A DNA stretch of 64,000 nucleotides, taken from the NCBI GenBank assembly GCA_965153355.1, contig OZ231127.1, forward strand, positions 56,792,001 through 56,856,000, written 5' to 3'. The stretch is from Flaccisagitta enflata. Lineage: Eukaryota; Chaetognatha; Sagittoidea; Aphragmophora. Numbering within the stretch: position 1 is the first letter of the stretch; the number at the start of each line of letters is the position of its first letter. Made by a program: the position numbers and the translations under genes. Below the pieces are notes generated by a model. That model saw only the letters and a program-made list of their open reading frames with translations. It was not told the DNA's origin and searched no databases. Of the stretch, positions 47,058 through 60,590 are shown one piece after another.

Positions 47058-47348
47058 ACGTCGTAAACGCAGGCTCATCCCAACTAACATGATAAACAGA
47101 TGGACATACTGATAGGGAGATTGACTGACAAAAGGACACAAACACAGACAAACAGATTCAGCAAGGCAGGCGATTGTCGACCACGACTTTCTTTCCCTCA
47201 CTAGTCACCATTCAAAATTCTGAATCGCGTTGATTTGTGCTCTAGATCAATAGTTGGGAGAATGGTGTCAACCCTCCTTGAGGCAGAAACTTATCCTTAG
47301 GGCTGTAACCGTTACTGTCAAGCCCCAACGAGATTCCCTTTGCTTTAT

Positions 47349-47468
47349 AGTTTTTTTTTTCTTTTTTTTTTTTTTTTTTTTTTGAGGGGAACGGCTCTCT
47401 CGAGGGTCGTCATTACATGTCTTTTTTTATATTTCTTCAATATCGGCAAAAATAGACAAAGGAAAAAT

Positions 47469-47505
<37 letters not shown>

Positions 47506-47510
47506 GCAAA
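47349..47510. repeat. T-rich and A-rich runs bracketing 80 bp
   Basis: A run of about 35 T with one C (47349-47383) and 33 A (47470-47503) lie on either side of GAGGGGAACGGCTCTCTCGA-containing sequence. Confidence 0.8.
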
Positions 47511-47549
47511 AAAAAACCACTTATTTTCATAAACAAGGCAAGATAGATA

Positions 47550-47568
47550 ATGTTAGATAGATAGATGA

Positions 47569-47637
<69 letters not shown>

Positions 47638-47653
47638 CAGATAGACAAATAGG

Positions 47654-47716
<63 letters not shown>

Positions 47717-47838
47717 TAGATAGAAAGGTAAATAGATAATTAGATGGGACGTTAGATAGAACAATAGATAGAATGATAGATAGATAGAACGATAGATAGA
47801 TAGACCGATAGATAGATAGAACGATAGATAGATAGAAC

Positions 47839-47904
<66 letters not shown>

Positions 47905-47921
47905 CAGATAGATAGATAGAC

Positions 47922-47991
<70 letters not shown>

Positions 47992-47996
47992 ATGGA
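47550..47996. repeat. (GATA)n array
   Basis: About 450 bp of GATA/TAGA with interruptions (GACA, GAACGATA) concentrated at 47720-47850. Confidence 0.97.
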
Positions 47997-48142
47997 TACA
48001 TAGATGAGGTTAATAAATGTCTTAAAAGCAATTGAACCAGGGCGCACATGAGGGCGGTATCAGCTGCAGTTGAGACGGTAACCACTTATCATGGCCACAG
48101 GCTAGGATCAAACCCATTCCCGCGAATGCACTTCTGTTGTAC

Positions 48143-48416
48143 GGGTTAGGGTTAGGGTTAGGGTTAGGGTTATGTTTTTGGGTTAGGGTTAGGGTTAGGG
48201 TTAGGGTTATGTTTCTCGGGTTAGGGTTAGGGTTAGGGTTAGGGTTGTGTTTCTCGGGTTAGGGTTAGGGTTAGGGTTAGGGCTGGATAATGAGGTTAGG
48301 GTTAGGGTTTGGAGGTTAGGGTTAGGGTTAGGGTTAGGGTTAATGTTTCACTAAGTGAGCGGCATGTACACGCTCATGAGCGTCATGGGTTAGGGTTAGG
48401 GTTAGGGTTAGCGTTA
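48143..48416. repeat. Interstitial telomere-type (TTAGGG)n with regular interruptions
   Basis: Blocks of four to five GGGTTA units alternate with GTTATGTTTTT, GTTATGTTTCTC or GTTGTGTTTCTC, giving a ~48-bp higher-order repeat. Longer breaks occur at 48283-48310 and 48340-48385. TTAGGG is the common animal telomere unit except in most arthropods and nematodes. Confidence 0.95.
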
Positions 48417-48478
48417 TAAGAAAGTATAGCACTATTTCGCTTTCGGTTCAAACCTCTCTCATTCTCTCTTCATCGCAG

Positions 48479-48678
48479 AGCAGACCAAAATCAAATCCTT
48501 GTGACGCATAATTTGGGGGGTTTGAGGAGAAGCACAAGCAGTCAGAAGGAACCTCCGGATGACGTTGACAAAAATGTTTCCATAAAGGATAGGGACTTCA
48601 TTGATATTTTCCAATTCGCTTTTAAGATTCCTGTCTTTAAAGCGCTCATATTTTCAGTGCACCGTTGTTCTTTTATGG
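48479..48678 (+). CDS. Candidate internal exon before a (TC)n intron, unknown protein
   Basis: A strong acceptor (pyrimidine tract CCTCTCTCATTCTCTC then CATCGCAG at 48478) opens a frame with 'RRSTSSQKEPPDDVDKNV' and 'IDIFQFAFKIPVFKALIF', phase 2 on entry. It stays open to the microsatellite. The best phase-1 donor is G|GTTTTT at 48679, a weak site. Composition looks like real protein, but no family is recognised and no upstream exon is seen. Confidence 0.3.
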
Positions 48679-48679
48679 G

Positions 48680-49044
<365 letters not shown>

Positions 49045-49473
49045 TCCGGCAAACGTCATGATTGATTAAATGTGAGACGAAAACGGAAAGGCGTTGGTCA
49101 TTTTATTCAGAAAGTGTTCTTTGCTGAGGAAGATGAAAAAAGAGGTACCTCAGAAAGAATCATATCACCTCTTGGGTAAAATAGCCCAAAAGGCGATCAG
49201 TCGCGGGCTCCGTTTTACAGTAACACACTCAACTTATTGCATGTATACTATTTCCTTCCTTTCTTTCTCCCTTATTTCCTTCCTTCCTACCTTCCACCTT
49301 CCTCCCTTTTTTTCCACTCTGCTTTGCTTTCCTTCCTTTCTCTCTTCCTCTCATCCACGGCTGGGTGTTATGTATTGGGTATTGTATTGAGTATACAATA
49401 TGTTCAAGTATTGGGTTTAACTCTAGAAAGAACTTTACCTAAAAGTACCCAAGTAAACCCAAATTTAGGAATG

Positions 49474-49543
49474 TGACAGACTGACGGACCGACAGACCGA
49501 CGGACCGACAGAGCAAAGTGTAAGAGTCGTGTGCACGCAACTA
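49474..49543 (-). mobile_element. 5' part of an HFE element, reverse
   Basis: The inverse reads AGTTGCGTGCACACGACTCT, then CTTTGCTCTGTCGGTCCGTC. The remainder was lost. Confidence 0.7.
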
Positions 49544-49866
49544 TAGAGAAGCCCCTTTTTTATTAATTGATGATAAAGGTACAAGAAACAAGAAAGAGCT
49601 CAAACTCTTTTTGAATTAGACTTTTTTAAAGATTTTCAGAAAATCTATCCATCAAGTTTCAAGACCGATCCCAGATCTGTATTTCAGGCGGTTTAGACGC
49701 TAGAGCCCTGCAGAGTTTTTCCACTTTTCGACTCGTGCTTCTGGACCGACGGACCAACAGATCAACGGACCAACGGACTAAAAAAGATAGCAATACCAGA
49801 TTGGGACCATATGGAAAAACATTCAAAGGGCTTTTAAATGTTTGGTTTAGTTTAGTTATGTTTAGC

Positions 49867-50675
49867 CTTACAGAGTCTTTTTAAAAAGGCCATCGTATTC
49901 TTGAATAGCAGCCCAAAGGCAGTAAGTGGTCAGCGGTACCCGTGCCCTGCTTGAGCAGTATGTGATTTATGTTGAGGAGGAGCAGGGCAGCGGCCCCGAA
50001 GGGGACGAAGTCCTGTAGAACACAGGGGGAATCTGTCCGTCCGTCCGTCCGTCCTTCAGTCTGACTTCCTTCTGTTCAGGATGCCAGGTTATTCAAACTC
50101 TCATTGAATAACGTGGAGAGATGATAAAATGCAGTATTTGGAGAACGGTACCCATGCCCTTCATGAGTAGTTGGTAGGTTAGGTCGAGAAGGGAGCAGGC
50201 CAGGTTCTTGGTCTCTAGGGCCAACATTTGGTCTCAGAGACCAATTTCTCGGACTCAGATGTCAGGATTTGAGTCTCTAAGGCCAGGATTTGGGTCTCTG
50301 AGACTAGGATTTAGGTCTTAGAGGCCAGAATCTGGGTCCCAGAGGCCAAAATCTGGGTCTCTAATGCTAGGATGTGGGTTTTGGAAGCCAGAATCTAAGT
50401 ACCAGAAGCCAAAATCTAGGTCCAAGGGGCTAAAATGATAGAATTCAGACCAGAATTCAGGTTTTCTAGCCAGATTAGGACCATTTTGCTTGGATTTGGG
50501 CTATTTTGCTTGGATTTGAGCCATACAGTTTAGATTTGGGCCCAAGACAACCCCACTGCATAAAGTGCATGTGGAATGCCAAATTTATCACTTTTTGTCA
50601 TTTAGGTACAAGCTAATGTTTAGCCTTAGGAAGACCCTTACAGAGTCTTTTTAAAAAGGCCATCGTATTCTTGAA
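49867..50675. repeat. Segment bounded by 39-bp direct repeats
   Basis: CTTACAGAGTCTTTTTAAAA to ATTCTTGAA occurs at 49867-49905 and again at 50637-50675. Between them lies a GCAGCGGCCCC-family left end (49981-50040) and ~22-bp repeats. Confidence 0.75.
49978..50560. mobile_element. GCAGCGGCCCC-family left end with long internal repeat array
   Basis: GCAGGGCAGCGGCCCCGAAG, 'GAACACAGGGGGAATCTG' and (TCCG)n, then about 300 bp of degenerate ~22-bp units of the form AGGCCAGAATCTGGGTC(T/C)C. The right inverted repeat was not found. Confidence 0.7.
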
Positions 50676-51088
50676 AAAGTAAAGACTTTGAAACCTACGG
50701 CATGCACACCAAGAAAAAAAAAGGAAAAGAAAAGAAAAGAGAGAGAAAAAAAGCACTAAACAGTAATTCATATGTCCTATGAAAATATAGTAATTGTTAT
50801 TAGTTTTTTTAGAATAAAGTTAGCAATACTGAATATTGCAAAATAAGTAAAGACTAATTGATGCGGAACAGCGATAAAGACTAGTTATCAAGTGGTAAAA
50901 AACTGAATGTTGAGTGGAAGTTGATCAAAAGCATGGTATAGAAATAATCTGTTTTTCTCTCTAAACATAGCAAAATAGTCGCGCGGTTTTGGAAGCAGGG
51001 CCTCACTTTCTTTTGGCTGGAGGAAAAAGAACTAAAGTACCTCATCTTACCAAAATCTATGTCCATCAATCTACTTCACATCGTCTTT

Positions 51089-51190
<102 letters not shown>

Positions 51191-51723
51191 TATCTCTCAT
51201 GCTCAAATTGATTCTTTTTAAATATGTCAACAACCAAAACGCGAACGGCAATGAAGGAAAAAAACGCATTTCTCAGGTGTGAACATGTCTCATGAGTCAT
51301 GGCGTTCAAAATGGCATGAAGAATGGTTAGAAGCACCATTGCGATTATTAGAAAAAAAGCAGCATTACTACAAAACTTCCGCCTGTTCTACACGAGGAAC
51401 GTAGATGCTCCTCAGTGTCATTAGTCGCAGACTCCGTCTGTTTCCGTCCGTCCGTAATGCTCGTGACGAGGAGTTTGAAAACGCGCATTTATGTTGAGTA
51501 GGTTGTGATTTAGTTTGAGTGTGTGTGCTGAAGGAGGGAGGAGGGAATGCCCTAGCCAACCCATACGCGGTTACTTGTTTAGTTTTCTTTTACCTGTGGT
51601 CTGGTCTACAATGTTAAGCAATCGATCTGTAACAATATGTAAATCGAAAGATAAGGTATGGATTTCATCGTGACTTTGTTACGCACCTTAGAAAACCATG
51701 TTCGAGTGAATCCTACGAAGTAT

Positions 51724-51950
51724 GTTCAAATGTATTTAGTGGTATCTAGACAGTTAAGAATAAACGCCTTTGGCAGTCGGCACTCTCCTATCAAATCTGA
51801 AACGGCGTTACCGTCAACACTGTTCCTGTTGGATACAATAAATATCAAACCTTTACGTCTTGCATGAAGGGATATAAAACGTTGAGTAAGTTCAGATATT
51901 TCGGCTGCTTGTGTTTGGTGTGTTGAATCGAACAAATTCCATTCAAACAC
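51724..51950 (-). CDS. Unidentified open frame, protein-like
   Basis: On the minus strand a 74-codon frame without ATG reads through 'AAEISELTQRFISLHARRK' and 'GNAVSDLIGECRLPKAF' to a TGA near 51726. Composition is well balanced. A plus-strand ATG frame (51658-51867, MDFIVTLLRTLENHV...) overlaps it completely, and I cannot tell which, if either, is real. No splice sites convince me. Confidence 0.2.
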
Positions 51951-52315
51951 TTACGTAACTATGCCTCCGAGAATTCTCAGCACAAACTACTCAAAACAGA
52001 AAGTGAAAATAAAAAGAAAGATTCGCTTTCTCCTCTCGGCCATATTTGCTAAAGATGAGAGAAAGACTAGTGCGAATTTTTACGTTAGCTCACTAAATAG
52101 AATCGACAAGTGCCACGATGGGTCCACCGATTGAGAATGGATCAACGACTGACCGGAAAAATCATAAAACCACTTCCTGTTTTCAAAGCCAAGTGGTTTA
52201 CGTTTCCCTTGTCACTGTCAGTCTCAGCCTAAGCTCAGGTGCCAACGTCAACTTTATGACCGACATGACCGTGAAAGACCGACAGGTTCACATTTAACAC
52301 TCTCTTCTCGACAAG

Positions 52316-52585
52316 TTTTCAGTTGCGGACACGCAACTCTGTAACAGGATTTGTCCGTCCGTCCGTCCGTCCGTCCGTCCGTCCGTCCGTCCGTCCGTCC
52401 GTCCGTCCGTCCGTCCGTCCGTCCGTCATTCATAAGAGGTGATTGAGTCGAAAAATGAGCGTTTTGGATACTTTTTATGTATGTTTGTAAACTTTGTATA
52501 TGGAGTAGGGTTTGGGGTGCGGATGGGAGTTGGACGCCTCTGCCCACCCGTCCGCAACGATATCGTGACCGCGCGTCACTTTTTT
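52316..52585 (+). mobile_element. HFE element with expanded (GTCC)n
   Basis: AGTTGCGGACACGCAACT (52321-52338) is followed by about 80 bp of pure GTCC and 'GAGTCGAAAAATGAGCG'. CTGCCCACCC and GTCCGCAACG (52550-52559) precede a variant 3' end without the usual GGCC hairpin. Confidence 0.85.
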
Positions 52586-52840
52586 TTCGATACTGAGGTC
52601 TAGCTCGCATTATCGGGAAGCCGTTAATTGTCAGTTGTCACTACCCTGCCGTTCCGCCTCGAATATAACTCGTCCATCAATGTCACCCAGTCTGTCAGTC
52701 GACACGTCGGTATGCGCATCCGTTCCCCCGTGATATTTCTCGTGGGCGAGTTGATCTTTTTTTTTCATTTATCTATTTTTTTATTTTTTTTTATTTATTC
52801 ATTTATTTTTTATTGCATTATGACGTTTCTGATAATTTTC

Positions 52841-53050
52841 TTTTAGTCGCCTGCTAAGCGATTCCAAAAGAGGATGGAATGAAGGAATGTTGGAAACGCA
52901 AAATTTTGGCTGATGCAAAATTGGATGAAATTTTGGCCCTTGCCCAACTACATTACAGCGTCCGACCACTCACATGCTGCCCCTGCCACCTGCATTACTG
53001 TCCCTATCCATCCGCAAGCGACAACTTATTGGCCTTGTATCCGGCCTTTT
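52841..53050 (+). mobile_element. HFE element, GTCGCCTGC variant
   Basis: AGTCGCCTGCTAAGCGATTC (52845-52864), several CCCTGCC boxes, CCGCAAGCGACAACTTATTG, ending GGCCTTGTATCCGGCCTTTT. The end pairing is imperfect. Confidence 0.7.
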
Positions 53051-53446
53051 CTTCTTTTTTACATGCTTCTACATGAACCTATACAATGTCTTCCGACTGT
53101 TTGTCGGTGAGTCGGTCACGCTTTTGAAAAAAAAAACACGGGCAACGGGCGCGGCGTTTTCAACCCTCATGGGTATGGTATGGTGATGCCAATATTCTCC
53201 GTGTTAAAGATTTCATATTGCCAAACATTAACAGCTGCCACAAACAGAGAAAACTCACCCACCCTTAAATAGGTCCTCACTGACAATGCTGACCGACAGA
53301 GGCAACGGAATTGCATGACTTATAGCATCGCGGAAATCATCTCGAAAGAACTTTTAAACGTCGAGTGCAATTTTTTTTCCATTGAACTCATTCCGTCTTT
53401 ATTTTTCTCTTCAAACACACCCTTCCTTTTTCGATATTCCAATTCC

Positions 53447-53557
<111 letters not shown>

Positions 53558-53644
53558 CAGATTCTTCGTTTTAAACAAGCACAAATCTTGGTAATATTCG
53601 TTTTGGCAGTGAAGGCTGTAACTCAACTTGAATCATTATAGTTG

Positions 53645-54540
53645 GACCATTATTATGAATGTTTTCAGTATAAGAGCTATAAATTCCATTTGTGCAGCAA
53701 AGAACTATTAAGAAAAATAGGCAGAGAACAAGGAAAAATTCAATTTCGATATAAATGACTGAGGGGGTTTGGCTTTTTCTAGCATCATATTCTCCTGTAA
53801 GGACAGATATGCATCTTTGAGAATGATGGGTATAATTCCCTCATCTCTTCATCAGGTTTTGTATCTATTTCTTTCACGACTAACATGTATTGCCTCCAGA
53901 TTATCACAAATAAGATCGGTTTATTAGATGTCGCAAAAAAGAATTCCAATTCTAATAACCGTATCTAAATTTACACTACGCTGATTGCTTCCCCTGATTT
54001 TACTGTATCATTCTTGTGCGACCCCTGCGTAATGTGACATGACACTACTAATTTTATTTTAAATGAGCCCATGCACAACTTTAGCTTGATGGGAACTTTT
54101 TTGGGGGGCTTGTTTGAGGTTCACATTGAAGTTGATGGGGAAAAATCCCCCTAAGAATCCCCTTAAGAATATCATTTTATTTTCTGTGTATCGGCTTGTT
54201 TGAATAAAATCACAAGTGTCACATTTTTAAAAGGTCTCACAAGAAGAATTCAGCGAAGACAGGGAAAGCAATCCGCGTAATATATAGTATTCATAACAAT
54301 GAATATTCATAACATTCGTAATAAGATTGTTAACACAATTCATAGCCAGATGCGACGGTTGTCGAATTTGTCGCTCTCAAAACGAAAGCCGATTCGACGT
54401 CTGAAAGGAGATTTGAATAATTCAAACTCACGACATGAAACTTACAAATGGAAGGAATTTGAAATACGTCTCGATTTTCTCTACATCTCGAATGTTGTTA
54501 CATGTGCCAGTGTTTTTTCTCCTGGTCGTTTATAAATAAA
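53645..54540. other. No gene supported
   Basis: AT-rich unique sequence. An ATG frame at 54299-54535 (MNIHNIRNKIVNTIHSQMRR...) is basic and protein-like, but no signal beyond openness supports it. Confidence 0.4.
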
Positions 54541-54572
54541 TGTGGGCGTATGGGCGCGCAATTGTGTGTGTC

Positions 54573-54785
<213 letters not shown>

Positions 54786-55014
54786 GTAAGCTTGCTAAAG
54801 CATTTTTACCATGTATGTCTGTCGCCTATACGTTCTTGTGTTTGCTCCAACAAGTTGAACTGTTGAATCATGATAAGCATTCAAAAACTGACAGAAAGAC
54901 CAATTTATTAAATTTGTCAAAGCAGAATATCTTTTCTCTGCCTCATAGAAATTTCCTCTCCATTGCTTTTTTTCATTTCAACAGAACAACTCAGGCTCTC
55001 AATTCGGCACAAAT

Positions 55015-55232
<218 letters not shown>

Positions 55233-55473
55233 CAAAGAGGGAGTGGAAGAACTGTCATATTGGTTATTGAAAGGATTCCTAAACACCGGAAATAAAGAAA
55301 ATGAAAATTTTCCTCTGCTTCGTTTCTCTTTTCATGTTGCAAGGTGAATTCTTCGAAATACAAGAAACGCGCGGATATGACGCAACCTCATATCATATCA
55401 TACTCACATCATATTCATTTATTGATTAGATGGTGTTTTTGCGCGACTAGGTCGATAATAAGAGCCCTTTTTT

Positions 55474-55600
55474 GAGCAGCGGCCCCAAAGGGACCGATGA
55501 CCCATGCTTTCTCAGATAAAAGAAATTTCTTGACGCTGATATCCCAGCCTCGAGGTTCAGCTTTGAGACTCAAATCCTAGCCTCACGCTTTTCCAAGTAT
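55474..55600. mobile_element. Left part of a GCAGCGGCCCC-family element
   Basis: GAGCAGCGGCCCCAAAGGGA, then two or three ~22-bp 'CCTCGAGG...GAGACTCAAATC' units, cut off by the next element. Confidence 0.55.
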
Positions 55601-56022
55601 TCAAGCTAAAGTATCAATATTTTGAGAATTTTTTTTGGGGAACATTGTTTTAAATAAGATTTGCTACAACTTTCCCACGATATGTTCTGTAAGAATATCG
55701 CTCGTTTGGTGGTTGCTAAGGAGCATCACAGGGCTGTCACACATAGTTACGCTCCCTAGCAATGGCTAAACGAGCAATATTCTGACAAAACATATTGTGT
55801 AAGTTTTAGCAAATTTCATTTTAAACAATGTTCCCTCAAAAAATTTCTCAAAATATTGATACTTAAGCGTGAATACACGAAAATGTGTTTCCATAGCAAC
55901 CAATACCCATGAGCAATAAAGCATCCTTTTATTAGTTTATATTCCAAATATCAGTTTCTTAAGTGTATTTGTCTTCCTGTTATGAATTCCCCGTATTGCC
56001 AAGTCAAGACGACATTTACTGT
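55600..56022. mobile_element. CAGTAGATG-family element, left end lost
   Basis: The core GTTGCTAAGGAGC...GCTCCCTAGCAAT and the right end AAGACGACATTTACTG-TA match 40293-40866. The left terminus is replaced by 55474-55600 material. Confidence 0.75.
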
Positions 56023-56605
56023 ATAAAGTAAGATCATCAATTTTCTCCAGATATTAATTTGCCAGTTTTGATTTCGATAAAAAAAAGTACTGCAAAGCAC
56101 CGCTTTAGTGCACCCACCGCTTTAGAAGAATTTTGCCCAGGTATTTAACAAACGCTTCATGATGAAACGGAATTGTTGAACGAGCCTTTCATCAAATAGA
56201 CGAACCGACGAAAAAACACTACCATGAAAATTGAATCAACAGTGTTTACATTAGATTTAGAGTCATTCGCGCAGGTATGAAAATATGTCATCGTTGAATG
56301 AGTTTAGACGAGATTTAAAAAAAGACACTCTCTGTTGCTTACATATGGAAATTATATCAAACAGATCATATCACCATTAAATGTTAAATCAAATCAAAGT
56401 CCAAGATAACTTGGTCATTTTGCCTTTCCTAAATCAGCATGAGTTCTGAGTTATTCCTTTTTTGAAAAGATCATTCCAATGGCGAGCAAGAGAGAAGCCA
56501 AGAACCATGATTCAAATAAATGTCAAATGTTATTTACATCCAACGTCAGAAGTGGACTCACGCTGGTCACTTCTGACCTCCTCAATCCCCACCAATGCTA
56601 AGCCG

Positions 56606-56892
<287 letters not shown>

Positions 56893-57436
56893 GCAGGCAC
56901 CTAAATTGGACAACAGATAAATAAAGAAGGAGATAACACATCACATCACACAAAACACAAACACATCAAAATCAAAGACAGTCTAGTACGGATCAACAAT
57001 AATGAAATGCATAGAAAAACAAGGCCGGATACACGGCTACCGAAGTCGCGTGCGGGTGGGCAGGGGCCATATTTGAGGTCACCAGACCATTTGGGCAGGA
57101 GCAGGGAGGTCAAAGTAATAAAAACATAAAAAAAAAGTAAAGTGTGACCGACGGACTAACCGACCGACCGACGGACGAAGTGGGTTGTAACACATGTGCA
57201 AAAATTAGGCGGAAAAGGATTGTTCGGGTACAGACTAAGTGTAACAACTGCTGTCAAAACCCATAGAACTCCCTCAAATGAACTAATGTGCCTTATTTCA
57301 TGAATTTGGAACATTGGGCACGGCTTTAACGTCCCGCAAACCTCGTTTTATGGTGATCCTCAAGGGCAACAATTTCAGAAACGAATTTTTTCTTAATTTT
57401 ATTCAACTGCATGTAGTTCAGGATTGGCCATCCTAC

Positions 57437-58047
57437 AGTGCGGCGCAAAAATAAGTTTCAATCAGTTTAGTAAGCAAATATTTCAAAAGTAGTGAGTTTA
57501 GATAATTAAAATCCATGATATATTTAAACATCTTCAAAAATTCTACAAATCTAGTCCAATCCCATTATTGTAACGTAATTTGTAAAAAAGTTATACAAGT
57601 TCAAAGTAGGGATATAATTAACCAGTACTAACTATTGATGAAACACATCTTAGACCTTGTTTTTCTTTAATAGACTAAAAAAGAATCATGATTCATGCAT
57701 AATATCCATGAGCTTTTTAAAGATCTTCAAAAAATCTACAAATCTAGACCAAGCAGAACTTTATAACTTGATTCCTTTTCAAATGACATTAGTTTGAAGT
57801 GAATCAGTCATGTTTTCAAGCGATGAAAATATCATCATTTTTTGCTGTTTTTCCCAAGGTAATTTTGATATGTACTACTTCAAATCAATGTCACGCCTAA
57901 ACAAAAAGAGCTAGAAATCTGGGATTGGTCCCAAATTAAAGAAAACTAAAAATCCTTTAATAATCTCACTGATAAAAGGTTTTTATCTGCTATGGAACAT
58001 ACAAAAGACTTGTGACAAAACCTGAAACTTATTTTTGCGCCGCACTG
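57437..58047. mobile_element. 611-bp TA-flanked miniature transposon (CAGTGCGGCGC family)
   Basis: CAGTGCGGCGCAAAAATAAG and its inverse, with TA at 57435-57436 and 58048-58049. Comparison with 1980-2596 shows the uninterrupted host sequence, confirming insertion at TA. Confidence 0.85.
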
Positions 58048-58149
58048 TATGGGGCAAAAACTGCGCACTTCCAGAGTCAGCTTACTTTTTGATACTCTAC
58101 CCTACAAATATCTGACAAATTTTTTTTTCCTCGAAGGGTGCTATGAGTT

Positions 58150-60590
58150 GTGCAACATTTTGTAATAAATTAAACTAACCATAAATATTCTAGTGTAAAA
58201 ATGAAGAAAAAAACTAACCAAAATCAAAAGTCACCTATTTCTGTAAAACGTAAGCTTCCATTACATATGCACACAAAACCAAATTTGAGCTCTTGACCCA
58301 TTTAATGTGGTTGTTGAAACTAGTATCCAAAAACCCTTGGAAATGTGTTTTTTGAACAGTCATAAGCCTTTTGTCTTAAGAAACGATATTTGAATTAGAA
58401 AATAATATCAAAATTTTTTTAGGGGGCTATGATGAAGTAACCTTTGACTAGTGCTGACTTCTGGCATTGGATGGGTTTTCCAACTCAGCTAATTATAAAG
58501 ATATAAACCTGATTGAAAAATTGGAACTAGAGGTAGTCCAAGTCCCCAGTAGGACAGGGGTTCTGACACGAATTTCGTCCAATCCTTCTTGTTAATTGTA
58601 CTTTGGCTCAAAATCGATGTAGTATTGATGTTCCGCCTTCAAAAGTAACCAATGGCATCAGGAAATTGTGACCGCCACCCCCCCCCTTAGAAGGTGGTGG
58701 CCTCTGAATTTTGAGCAAATCCCCTTCTTTCCTTAATCAATTCTGGATGAATTGTACAAAAAAACCTGGTGGTGGTCTCTTTTGAAAGATAGTTACTCAA
58801 AGAGCATGAGGCTTTCCTGATTTGGACAATGTGGTCCCTAGGGGGCCTCTCAGGGGCATCCAAAGGGGTTTAAGAGGGCCCCATATGATCCAAAATCATG
58901 AATCTTGAGATGGGATTGCTCAAAAAACTTAGTAGTGGTTATATTTGAAAGGGTTTTACTCCGGGAACATGAAACATGACTGCAACAAAGATGGGGTTTC
59001 TAAGGAGTCCTTAAAGGGCCCTTAATGGGGTTAGAGGGAGCCCCAAAGGATCCAAAATCATGAAAATTGAGAACAGATTGTCCTAAAAGCTTAATAGTGG
59101 TCTCATTTGAATTTTTTTTTACTCTGGAAACATGGAACATTGCTGAAAAAATAAAGGGCCCATATAGGGGCCCGTAGGGAGGCCCCTAAGGAACCCTACA
59201 GGGGTGAAAGAGGGCCCCAATTGACCCAAAATCATAAAAATTTAAAATGGATAACTCAGAGAACCTGGTATATTAGTGGTCTCATTTGAATGGTATTTAC
59301 TCGGAGAACATGAAATGTTACTGATGAGGGAGATGGGGTCCCCAGGAATCCAAAGGAGCCTCTAAGGGTCCCAAAGGAATTGAAGAGACATTCATGTATT
59401 AAAGCTTAAATCCTCACAAGGACAATTACTAGGTTCCCGAAACTATCCATTCCAAATCTTTATGGTTTTAGGTCCTTTTGTGCTCTTTTATTCCTTTGGA
59501 GACCCTTAGGGGCCCCTAAGTAACCCCTTAGGGGCCCCTTTTAAGGACCTTATTTCCTTATCAGTAATGTTCATGTTTTCAAAATAAGTACCTTTGCAAT
59601 GAGACTTCTAGGTTTTTTGAACAATCCGTTTTTCATTTTTGTAATTAAGATCCTCTAAAACCCTATTAAGGGCCCCTTCGGGACCCCTTAAGGACCCTAT
59701 TTCCCAGATCAGTGAAGTCTAATGGTCTCTGAGTAAATACCGTTCAAATTAGACCATTACTAAGTTTTTGTGACAATCCATCATAAATTTCCATGATTTT
59801 TAATACTTTGGAGCTCTCTTAAACCTCTTTGGGGTCCCTGGGGGGCCCTCTAGGGGCCCCACCGTCCCCATTGAAAAAGTTTTGTGCTCTTCAACTAAAT
59901 ATCTTTCAAATGAGACCACTTCCAGCTATTTCTAACAATCCTTCTAGAACTGATAAAAAAAAGAAGGGAAATTGCTCAAAATTCAGAGGCTACCATCTTC
60001 TCTGGGGTGGGGGGGGGGTGGCGGTCACAATTTCCTGATGCGATAGGTCACTTTTGAAGGTAGAACATAAATACTACATCGATTTTGAGCCAAAGTGCAA
60101 TTAACAAGAAGGATTGGGCGATTTTTTTGTCGGAACCCCTGTCCTAGTCCCCAGTTTTGGTCCTTTCCTTCAATTTAGGGGGGCTGGGACATGGAGAATT
60201 TTTACAAAAGGGGGTAAGGTTACAATTTTTCTAAATGATTAAAGGGAAAAAGGCCTTCATCTTCTAAGAAGATATATCATGGGATGATAGGTCTCCATGA
60301 TGGGTAAAAAAATCATTCATATTCAGAATATAGAAGTTAAGAATATATATTTAGAAAAATATAAAACCTTTATCAAGAATTATGAAACATTTAGCTTCCA
60401 GTCATCAGTTGGTGACCTGTACCCTATTAGAGTTTCGTCCCTTTAACACCAATACTCAGGTACAGGCGGGACCCACCAGAAGGTGTCCTTCCACTAAATG
60501 TATCAAAATTTTACCAAGATAATTTTAGTTAACTAACTTGCCTTCTCTATCATATCAACCAACTTAACAAGGTGATGATCGGACCCGCTC
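58150..60590. mobile_element. Second foldback element with inverted ~165-bp tandem arrays
   Basis: The outer arms 58535-58745 and 59960-60165 are inverted copies ('ATCGATGTAGTATTGATG', 'CAGGAAATTGTGACCGCC' and their inverses). Inside are about four units of ~165 bp on the left (landmark 'TCATTTGAA...TTTACTC...GAACATGAAA') and three to four inverted units on the right, meeting near 59400. GGGCCCC-type phrases occur in every unit. No gene. Confidence 0.85.

Noticed and set aside
59829-60038. 69-codon frame starting MGSLGGPLGAPP
   Set aside because: It lies inside the foldback's repeated units and inverted arm; not conserved between units.
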